From assembly GCA_031283515.1 (NCBI GenBank), contig JAITBS010000584.1, positions 1 to 5,057 of the forward strand: 5,057 nucleotides of DNA, read 5' to 3'. The position numbers were made by a program, and so were the translations under genes. The notes under the pieces are model-generated. The model did not search any database. It saw only the letters and a list, made by a program, of their open reading frames with translations, and had not been told where the DNA came from. Shown here piece after piece: positions 1 to 5,057 of the stretch. This stretch comes from Planctomycetaceae bacterium. Its GTDB lineage: Bacteria > Planctomycetota > Planctomycetia > Pirellulales > Thermoguttaceae. Numbering within the stretch: position 1 is the first letter of the stretch; each line of letters begins with the position of its first letter.

Positions 1-120
1 TCCCCATTTATCTAGTATTATTGTATTATTTTTTGGCAAGGAGTTGTTTTGAGGCAAGTTGCCAAGTTTGCGAAACACTTTCAGTGCTTTAAAATGTTCT
101 TTTTCCCATTCTGTTTTCAT
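1..120 (-). CDS. Partial ORF of unknown function, overlapping the trpF end; 3' part cut off by the window edge
   Basis: A reading frame opens at ATG 120-118 and stays open for 40 codons to base 1. It begins MKTEWEKEHFKALKVFRKLG and continues with an Asn-rich stretch (QNNSLPKNNTIILDKWG). It overlaps the last 32 bases of trpF in a different frame. An in-frame TAA at 141-139 lies only six codons upstream, so ATG 120 is the first usable start. No Shine-Dalgarno motif precedes it, but none of the other genes here has one either, and a short overlap is typical of translational coupling. The N-terminus is charged and probably helical, with no signal peptide, which suggests a cytoplasmic protein. I do not recognise the family. 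If it is real, it is the fourth gene of the unit. Alternatively the frame is open by chance and the region is simply trpF-downstream spacer; forty codons is weak evidence. Confidence 0.45.
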   Translation of the reverse strand, partial: MKTEWEKEHFKALKVFRKLGNLPQNNSLPKNNTIILDKWG

Positions 121-721
121 GATTAACGATTTTTTCGATTAATTGTTGTACCTTATTAAAATCTTTAACACCCGGCGAAGATTCAACACCGCTGGAAACA
201 TCAATCCCATAGGGGTTCGCCTGAACAATAACATCAAGTACGTTTTCCGGTGTAATGCCGCCGGCAAGAAAAGTTGGAAATCGTTCGCAAAATTCCCTTG
301 CTTCCGACCAATTCCAGCCTACACCATTACCGCCGGGTAAAAATCCATGCGACATCTCAAGAAGATAAAAACAATCATCCTCTGTTTTTGTTGCAAATTC
401 ATTGAGCAACCGGTTACATGTCTGACGGTTTTTGATAACCTGGATTCGTTTTGCCGAAAATTCACCGGAAGCAGAACCATGTAATTGGACAAAATCAATA
501 CGTGAATCTATTTCGTCCGGCAGAGAATCAACAACAACCAGAACCGTTTGACGTCCATATTTACGAAACGGCTCCGCAGCATCCAGAATCTCACGAATTT
601 TCGGAACATCAACATGCCGCGGACTCGGCGGATAAAAAATCAACCCAATCATGTCTGCCCCAACTTCCAAACATTGTTGTGCAGATTCCGGTGTTGTCAT
701 ACCACAGATTTTAACGTACAT
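89..721 (-). CDS. trpF: Phosphoribosylanthranilate isomerase (PRAI, TrpF)
   Basis: TrpF catalyses the Amadori rearrangement of N-(5-phosphoribosyl)anthranilate to CdRP, the third step of tryptophan synthesis, in the cytoplasm. The 210-residue product is a full-length single (beta/alpha)8 barrel. Visible signatures are KICGMT at 4-9, with Cys6 the expected general base; GLIFYPPSPR at 26-35, where Arg35 is the conserved substrate-contacting arginine; VQLHG at 78-82; GGNG at 130-133; FLAGGITPENV at 151-161; and GIDVSSGVESSPGVKD at 172-187, the C-terminal phosphate-binding loops. The motif that normally reads LLD, with the catalytic general acid Asp, reads LLE here (Glu122), and the usual GGTG is GGNG. 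The start is secure because MYVKICGMT is the canonical N-terminus. The last ten residues or so extend beyond the usual end and lie in the overlap with the next frame. The gene follows an envelope-protein gene by 26 bases with no other trp gene in view, so it is probably co-transcribed. No Shine-Dalgarno is visible. Confidence 0.96.
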   Translation of the reverse strand: MYVKICGMTTPESAQQCLEVGADMIGLIFYPPSPRHVDVPKIREILDAAEPFRKYGRQTVLVVVDSLPDEIDSRIDFVQLHGSASGEFSAKRIQVIKNRQTCNRLLNEFATKTEDDCFYLLEMSHGFLPGGNGVGWNWSEAREFCERFPTFLAGGITPENVLDVIVQANPYGIDVSSGVESSPGVKDFNKVQQLIEKIVNHENRMGKRTF

Positions 722-734
722 TTTTTATTGGTAT

Positions 735-747
735 TACTCAAAGAGTA
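735..747 (-). repeat. Small perfect inverted repeat in the gap before trpF
   Basis: On the transcribed strand the 26-base gap contains TACTC-TTT-GAGTA, a perfect 5-base stem with a 3-base loop. It begins directly after the stop codon of the upstream gene (748-750) and ends 13 bases before the trpF ATG. It is too short, too AT-rich and lacks a following U-run, so I do not read it as a terminator. It could weakly affect trpF translation, or be chance. Confidence 0.3.
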
Positions 748-2667
748 TTATTCAAAAAGTCCGAAAATAATTGTATTATTTTGATACGGGGTTGTTTGGT
801 CAATGCCCTCTTCCACAAACGGGTTCCAAACATCCGCCTCCACAAGATAAGTACCAGTAGGAAGCCGGTTTGCCGGAAAGAATACAGTTACAGTACCGTT
901 TGGAATTATCTTCGAATACGCATCCCGTAATTCATTGAACGCCGAGGTTTTCGAATGTGTTTCTGAAATAATTAAGTTTTCTTTTGTAACAGGAGCTTTT
1001 AATGAAACTTTTTCACCGGCTTTAATGTTACCGGCAGTCAATAATTCACCGGTCGGCGAACAAACACTCAACTCCTTAATATCAATTCCAAGTCCATTGG
1101 TTGCACTCGGTGAATCCGTTGTCCAATCAAAAGTGATTCGCTCTTTTCGTTGCGATTGCGCTTTGCGAATGGTAAAGTAAGCAGGAATACGTGCATTTAT
1201 CCAACCGTGTGTCAAAAATTGATTACCGCCGGACGTGAGATGAATTTCCAACGATTTTTTGTTATCGTAACCGCGTTCCAGACAAGCGGTTGCTTCAGTT
1301 TCCGGTGCGAACATGATACCATGCGGTGTTAAGGTTGAATAAAAACCAATAAAACCCAATGTAATCGCTTCTTCTTGCCGTTGATCCAAAATCGTGTATG
1401 TTGCGGAACTTGACTGCCGCAAAAAACCTTCCTGGAAAAAACTAACACCAAGCACCAAAACACTGGCAATCAATGACGTGAGCGGAACTGCCCATATTAA
1501 CCAGATTCTTCGTTTAATCAGACTCAAAATATAAATATTGACCGGACCAATGAACACTGCAAAAACAATAATCAAAATCATAATCAGCTTTATATTGATA
1601 CCATAATCTGCAACCACCGGAAGCGATGAAAGTAATGAAGTTATTGCTCGTTGTTGTCCAGTGGTTGCGTCGCGCCAAAGTGTGGTCTGGGACAAAACAG
1701 TCTGCCGAAACGGTTCAATTGCCGGTTTTATCGTATCAGTATTTTTGTCAAACACATAAACAAGTCCAAGAAGTGCATGATATTTTTGTACTGAATCGTG
1801 TGTTGGATTTTGCACGGAATTTTGCACGGAATTTTCGGCGGGCAACCATTCTTTGGGAATGTTCGCATTGGTTCCGACAATACCAAGTATTCCGCCGGTT
1901 TCAGTATATTTTTTTAACGCATCAAAAATTCCGGCGTGATGTTCCTGAATTTCGTTCCATTCGGAACCGGTCAGAAGAACCGCATCAAACCGAGTGTAAG
2001 CAAGCCAATAATCACTCCATTCTTCCACCGGAACATTAGAAACCCACGGCATGAGTTCCGGTGCGTGAGTCGTGCTTCCACTATAATGAATCGCAGGTTG
2101 TACCGCCGACTCTGTTTTCGTTTCATTTTCAGGTGTTTCGGTTTTTTCCGGCGGAATTCCATTCTGAAATAAATTACGTAAATCACCCGGTACGTCATTA
2201 CTGGAAAGAATGTTAGCAATTTTGTGAGAAAAATAAGAATTGCCATGATTGGAGATTTTCCGAAACGGAGTCGAATCATGTTGATAACGCCCGTCAATAA
2301 TAACTTGGGCTTCATCGCTGCCGTTTATCGGAAACGGCGGCTGGAGCAAACGGAGAACCGCTGTCGATTGCGGCGGAACCGTAATACTGTTGGTTGACCG
2401 GCTCAATGTTTGACCGCGAACAAAACTGTTTTTCGGTATTTCAAGACCAACCGTATGGGCTTTCGTGTCTTTATTCGTAACACGAAAACGGTATTCCAAA
2501 TAACCGTAACTCGTCGTCGTTCCGGCATCAGAGGTCATCGGAATCTCCTGAATAGAGATTTTACCATAGTTCGCCGCATAAAGCCCGTTCAAACCAAAAA
2601 ACATAAACTGAAAAATAGAAATCACTACGTATTTTATTACTGTATTTCGTAACATAAAATTAACCAT
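748..2667 (-). CDS. Exported envelope protein with GATase-like segment and two-helix membrane hairpin, unknown function
   Basis: This 639-residue protein starts with a signal peptide (hydrophobic core about 14-26, likely cleavage after LYA at 29-31). Next comes a beta-rich domain (about 35-127), a polar Thr/Glu-rich linker (about 172-190), and an alpha/beta segment (about 220-265: Y-x-R-FDAVLLTG, then a helix, then TGGILGIVG). That segment resembles the glutamine-amidotransferase-like fold of envelope proteins but has no cysteine, so a non-catalytic role is likely. A 12-base tandem repeat encodes 279-294. Two membrane helices follow (about 359-382 with GPVNIYIL at 374-381, and 389-411) joined by KRR at 385-387, which by the positive-inside rule faces the cytoplasm. 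This leaves both the N-terminal part and the 412-639 beta-rich part (with LDQRQEEA at 427-434) in the periplasm. I have seen similar GPVN-plus-LDQR proteins in planctomycetes, without known function. It lies 48 bases after the PPC protein gene and is probably its partner. ATG 2667 was chosen as the longest frame; Met5 (2655) is a plausible alternative. Confidence 0.85.
   Translation of the reverse strand: MVNFMLRNTVIKYVVISIFQFMFFGLNGLYAANYGKISIQEIPMTSDAGTTTSYGYLEYRFRVTNKDTKAHTVGLEIPKNSFVRGQTLSRSTNSITVPPQSTAVLRLLQPPFPINGSDEAQVIIDGRYQHDSTPFRKISNHGNSYFSHKIANILSSNDVPGDLRNLFQNGIPPEKTETPENETKTESAVQPAIHYSGSTTHAPELMPWVSNVPVEEWSDYWLAYTRFDAVLLTGSEWNEIQEHHAGIFDALKKYTETGGILGIVGTNANIPKEWLPAENSVQNSVQNPTHDSVQKYHALLGLVYVFDKNTDTIKPAIEPFRQTVLSQTTLWRDATTGQQRAITSLLSSLPVVADYGINIKLIMILIIVFAVFIGPVNIYILSLIKRRIWLIWAVPLTSLIASVLVLGVSFFQEGFLRQSSSATYTILDQRQEEAITLGFIGFYSTLTPHGIMFAPETEATACLERGYDNKKSLEIHLTSGGNQFLTHGWINARIPAYFTIRKAQSQRKERITFDWTTDSPSATNGLGIDIKELSVCSPTGELLTAGNIKAGEKVSLKAPVTKENLIISETHSKTSAFNELRDAYSKIIPNGTVTVFFPANRLPTGTYLVEADVWNPFVEEGIDQTTPYQNNTIIFGLFE
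1786..1833 (-). repeat. 12-base in-frame tandem repeat within the membrane protein gene
   Basis: Four 12-base units lie head to tail. Two (1810-1833) are identical copies of AATTCCGTGCAA as read on the coding strand. The next two, AATCCAACACAC and GATTCAGTACAA (1786-1809), are degenerate. They encode NSVQ-NSVQ-NPTH-DSVQ at residues 279-294, just after the GATase-like segment. The period is a multiple of three, so changes in copy number would keep the frame and alter only the length of a polar surface loop. Confidence 0.8.
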
Positions 2668-2715
2668 TGGAACTTGTTGAATTGTTAATATTGTTTTTGT
2701 AATGTATTTGAAACG

Positions 2716-4830
2716 TTATTTATTGCGAGGATTCTGAAGCAACAATACCCAAAAATGACTTGCCGGAACACGATGATGGTACAAAAATGCCTGCTCCATA
2801 TCATCAACCGCATAAACCGGATAACGAAACGTTTGTCCATTGGAAACGGCAATTGCTTCAAATTGAAGTTTGATTGCTTTGTTTTGCGGTTCTTTGGGAG
2901 TCGTTAATGCTGCGGTAACAGAATTTTTGTCGGCTGGAATCAGTCCGCCGTCAAGTTGAAATCCTTGCGCATCACCAACAATTCGTAATTCGATTGGTGT
3001 ATCTTCCCCTTCTTTGCGGTCAACATAAAACCGAATCGGTTCGTTATTTCCGGCAAAAAAAGTCAGTGCGGACGGTGTTATGTAAACATCAAATTCCGGT
3101 CGCGGCTTCGAAATCCGTAACCGATAAGTATAAGCGTTTCCTCCATTCCGTGTCGCATCGCCAATCCGAAGAATAAACGGTGAAGTGTTGGGTAAGGTCA
3201 AAGTAATTTTGGAATCAGCATTGTGAGTTCGTGTTCCGAAAATAGGCGACATGTATTTTTCGTCCACCGTTTTTCCATCGTCGTTTTCGGCAAGCAGTTT
3301 GCCCGACGCATCAAACAACGTAATTCGTGAATCAAGCGGTGAATTAAGACGACGTGCTGTTACTTCTATTGTAACAGAAACTCCTTCATTTCCCGCAAAC
3401 CGGTAAAAATCATATTCGCCCGACTTGGAAATTTTGCCGTTGATGATAATAGGCATTGCAACCGGTTGTGCCGCAGCGGCGGAATTATTGTTTCCAGATT
3501 CAAAAGTTTCCGGCAACAAATCAACTTCATACTGAATCGGTAACGGTAACCATTGATTCCCGATTTTTGTTATTGTACAAAAATGCTGTTCTGTTTCCGA
3601 AGTTACATTTTCTGACGTTGCGTTTTCCAGTGTTGCATTTTCCGGTGTTGCATTGACTTGAATTTTGTTGACGGCAAGATTTTTACCTTCCAGTTTTAGT
3701 GTTGCTGAAGTACCTTGTTTAAGCCCAAGCGGGAAAACGCTTTCAACAACCGGAGACGGAGCAATTGTGAGCCGGTAAACAAAATCTTCACGACCACGAA
3801 AAACCGAATCGCGAATCTCCACCGTATAAACTCCGTCTTCCGGCGGCGTGAACACCAGCAACGGATCCGCATCAAAACGGTAACAATCCGCGTACGCTAA
3901 TTCTTTTTCGTTGGCATCGTAAACCGTGATCACTGCCTCGAACCAACCGGGAACCGCATCCGCAAGATAAGGCATTAACTGACGGGCTTGGGCGTGAAGA
4001 ACCAATGTTTCACCTTTTTTGGCACGAAATTGAAAACGGTCAATATCAGAATGCAAGATTTGACCGTTGAGAACAACCGGTGTTTCATATATGGGCGGTG
4101 GAAGTTCCCGCATGAAACCGGCAACACCGTTTGTGTCCATACTATTGGGTTCGCGTTCTTTGAATTCGGGATGAACCCCAACCTGAAAATACAACGGCGT
4201 CGAAAGACCAGACATCGTTACAAGCCGTAACTCACGATTCCCCAGTTCGGCGTTGGGAGCAATTGTAACTTCAAGAAGAACAACATCCATCAGAATATCC
4301 GGCGGACGCCGCCACATTCCTGGTCCGTAAGTGAAATAAATTATTTCACAAACCTCGTCAAACGGTACAAAAACATCCGGTTCGGCTATTTTTCGCAACA
4401 TAACATGACGAGGCCAAACAAAAGGAACCGCTTCAATTTCTTCCGTCGGATCAGGCGGTTTGGCGACTTTCGGTAACTTTTCGATCAAGTTTTTCATGAA
4501 CTTACCTTCCGGCGACTCGGAAACATGCCGAGCGGCAATTTCATTAATTCTGTTGCGAATATTGTACCGGTCACGCTGATCGAGATTCCGAAAGGTGTAC
4601 ATGGTGTCAATAACCTTTGCTGAAATTCCGTTACCGGAAAATGCCGCATCAATTGTTCGGATCAGATTCCGCCCGACAACCCATATCTCAAATGTCGTAC
4701 CGCATTGACCGCCGGCAGGATAAACGTAACCGGCTTTCGCAGAACTCTGTTTCCCAACTTGAGCCGATAACTCCAATGGAAGACAAACACATACCATAAA
4801 GAAAAACAATATCAAACGTAATATTTTCAT
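2716..4830 (-). CDS. Secreted protein with TIG-like and two PPC domains, unknown function
   Basis: This 704-residue protein has a clear Sec signal peptide (KILR, hydrophobic core 6-19, cleavage after LSA at 21-23) and no further membrane helix, so it is probably periplasmic or surface-exposed. Parts in order: a TIG/IPT-like strand region with VYPAGGQ-x-GTTFE (36-48); a charged helical insert (about 80-125); a beta domain ending ELRLVTMSGLSTPLYFQVG (200-218); PPC domain 1 (about 251-356; DIDRFQF at 262-268, GREDFVYRLTI at 346-356); a second TIG-like segment (360-393; VFPLGLKQGT); a tandem-repeat linker (393-412); PPC domain 2 (about 461-573; EYDFYRF at 472-478, NAYTYRLRI at 565-573); an Ig-like domain (about 578-668); and a tail, DDMEQAFLYHHRVPA (676-690). 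PPC domains usually sit next to secreted peptidases, but I see no protease catalytic motif. The whole architecture matches a family I know from planctomycetes and verrucomicrobia whose role is not established, so it appears complete. It is the first gene after a 227-base leader and probably heads the operon. Confidence 0.88.
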   Translation of the reverse strand: MKILRLILFFFMVCVCLPLELSAQVGKQSSAKAGYVYPAGGQCGTTFEIWVVGRNLIRTIDAAFSGNGISAKVIDTMYTFRNLDQRDRYNIRNRINEIAARHVSESPEGKFMKNLIEKLPKVAKPPDPTEEIEAVPFVWPRHVMLRKIAEPDVFVPFDEVCEIIYFTYGPGMWRRPPDILMDVVLLEVTIAPNAELGNRELRLVTMSGLSTPLYFQVGVHPEFKEREPNSMDTNGVAGFMRELPPPIYETPVVLNGQILHSDIDRFQFRAKKGETLVLHAQARQLMPYLADAVPGWFEAVITVYDANEKELAYADCYRFDADPLLVFTPPEDGVYTVEIRDSVFRGREDFVYRLTIAPSPVVESVFPLGLKQGTSATLKLEGKNLAVNKIQVNATPENATLENATSENVTSETEQHFCTITKIGNQWLPLPIQYEVDLLPETFESGNNNSAAAAQPVAMPIIINGKISKSGEYDFYRFAGNEGVSVTIEVTARRLNSPLDSRITLFDASGKLLAENDDGKTVDEKYMSPIFGTRTHNADSKITLTLPNTSPFILRIGDATRNGGNAYTYRLRISKPRPEFDVYITPSALTFFAGNNEPIRFYVDRKEGEDTPIELRIVGDAQGFQLDGGLIPADKNSVTAALTTPKEPQNKAIKLQFEAIAVSNGQTFRYPVYAVDDMEQAFLYHHRVPASHFWVLLLQNPRNK
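3595..3654 (-). repeat. 15-base in-frame tandem repeat within the PPC protein gene
   Basis: Four consecutive 15-base units read on the coding strand as AATGCAACACCGGAA, AATGCAACACTGGAA, AACGCAACGTCAGAA and AATGTAACTTCGGAA. The first two differ at one position and the others are more diverged. They encode NATPE-NATLE-NATSE-NVTSE (residues 393-412), an acidic Thr-rich linker between the second TIG-like segment and the second half of the protein. Each unit has the form N-x-T-x-E. The pattern looks like slippage-type expansion of one pentapeptide. Confidence 0.88.
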
Positions 4831-4889
4831 AGTATCAAAACAAATATCAAAATGTTGTGTAACGAGTTATTTCTTATTCAATGCAAAAC

Positions 4890-4917
4890 ATTGTACCTAA
4901 TTAATACCGAGTCGTAA
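4890..4917 (-). promoter_or_regulatory. Candidate sigma70-type promoter, proximal
   Basis: On the minus strand TTACGA (4917-4912) and TACAAT (4895-4890) are separated by 16 bases. The -10 element matches TATAAT at five of six positions; the -35 element matches TTGACA at only three. Transcription would start near 4883, about 50 bases before the ATG at 4830. Inferred from sequence only. Confidence 0.35.
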
Positions 4918-4930
4918 TCAGTGAGCGGTT

Positions 4931-4960
4931 ATTGTACCACACCTCCTACAGCAAATACAA
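4931..4960 (-). promoter_or_regulatory. Candidate sigma70-type promoter, distal
   Basis: On the minus strand TTGTAT (4960-4955) and TACAAT (4936-4931) are separated by 18 bases. The -10 element matches the consensus at five of six positions and the -35 element at three of six, including the leading TTG. Transcription would start near 4924, giving a leader of about 94 bases. Both candidates share the octamer GGTACAAT around the -10 box. Which one is used cannot be told from sequence. Confidence 0.38.
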
Positions 4961-5057
4961 GATTCTCCCAATATTCGATAACCTTTTTAGGAGAACACCA
5001 ACATAAATACTCAAAATATAAGCAATCGTAATATATTCAGTGGAATTATTATTTGAA

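Larger units (their letters stand above)
4831..5057. other. AT-rich intergenic leader upstream of the PPC protein gene
   Basis: This 227-base stretch shows no convincing gene on either strand. It carries two candidate promoters facing the operon. Upstream of them is a spaced inverted repeat: TTCTCC at 4963-4968 and GGAGAA at 4990-4995 on the plus strand, with 21 bases between the arms. Near the start codon TTTTGATA occurs twice on the transcribed strand (4840-4833 and 4852-4845). A perfect AGGAGG (4947-4942, minus) is present but precedes no usable reading frame. Confidence 0.6.

Noticed and set aside
218..265. Possible active glutamine amidotransferase domain (residue numbers of the 639-residue protein)
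   Set aside because: The fold-like strand-helix-strand pattern is there, but no cysteine lies in it; the only cysteines of the protein are at 462 and 536, so amidotransferase catalysis is not supported.
20..782. The 13-mer ATTGTATTATTTT at 20-32 and again at 770-782, coding for NNTII in both cases
   Set aside because: The match is short and AT-rich and the flanking bases diverge at once, so it does not indicate a duplication or attachment site.
1626..2039. A 137-codon plus-strand frame
   Set aside because: It is antisense to the membrane protein gene, which has a signal peptide, helices and family-like motifs. The antisense product looks random (Arg, His and Gln rich) with no motif.
1971..2315. 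A 114-codon minus-strand frame, hydrophobic and Arg-rich
   Set aside because: It lies wholly inside the 639-residue gene on the same strand in another frame. Its composition is that of a frame-shifted shadow and it has no start context or recognisable motif.
2668..2715. The gap between the two envelope genes as a terminator or promoter
   Set aside because: It has no stem-loop with a U-run and no paired -35 and -10 boxes; it reads as plain AT-rich spacer.
4942..4947. A perfect AGGAGG on the minus strand as a ribosome binding site
   Set aside because: No start codon with a usable frame follows at the right distance; the nearest GTG frame stops after three codons. It lies in the spacer of the distal promoter candidate.
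4946..5056. A 36-codon minus-strand stretch open from the right edge to TAG at 4948-4946, hydrophobic (AYILSIYVGVLLKRL)
   Set aside because: It could be the C-terminus of an upstream gene, but a stretch this short and AT-rich is expected to be open by chance fairly often. It has no start in view and overlaps the promoter candidate.

Overview
The window looks like a piece of a planctomycete chromosome, or of a close relative in the Planctomycetes-Verrucomicrobia group. It has moderate GC (roughly 40-45% by eye) and every real gene is on the minus strand. The taxonomic guess rests mainly on the large secreted protein at 2716-4830. Its order of a TIG-like N-terminus, a PPC domain with a tyrosine- and charge-rich core, a second PPC domain and a 'DDMEQAF.YHHRVPA'-type tail is one I know from planctomycetes and verrucomicrobia. 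The absence of recognisable Shine-Dalgarno sequences in front of the genes also fits. No 16S, tRNA or other marker is present to prove it.

Layout, in transcription order from right to left. 5057-4831: an AT-rich intergenic leader with two candidate sigma70-type promoters. 4830-2716: a 704-residue secreted PPC-domain protein of unknown function. After a 48-base gap, 2667-748: a 639-residue envelope protein with a signal peptide, a GATase-like fold segment lacking a catalytic cysteine, a two-helix membrane hairpin and a periplasmic C-terminal half. After a 26-base gap holding a tiny hairpin, 721-89: trpF, phosphoribosylanthranilate isomerase. Overlapping the trpF end by 32 bases, a fourth reading frame starts at 120 and runs off the left edge. 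The tight spacing suggests one transcription unit.

The first two genes probably act together at the cell envelope, since both are exported and adjacent and both belong to uncharacterised families. trpF is a tryptophan-biosynthesis gene away from other trp genes, as far as the window shows, and its presence is probably transcriptional hitch-hiking. Points worth a second look: a Glu where TrpF normally has its catalytic Asp, short in-frame tandem repeats in both envelope genes, an overlapping gene start at the trpF terminus, and a strong excess of CCGG with an apparent scarcity of GGCC. I see no CRISPR array, transposon, RNA gene or phage gene. I cannot claim a new defence or mobile system; the uncharacterised envelope pair is the best candidate for undescribed biology.
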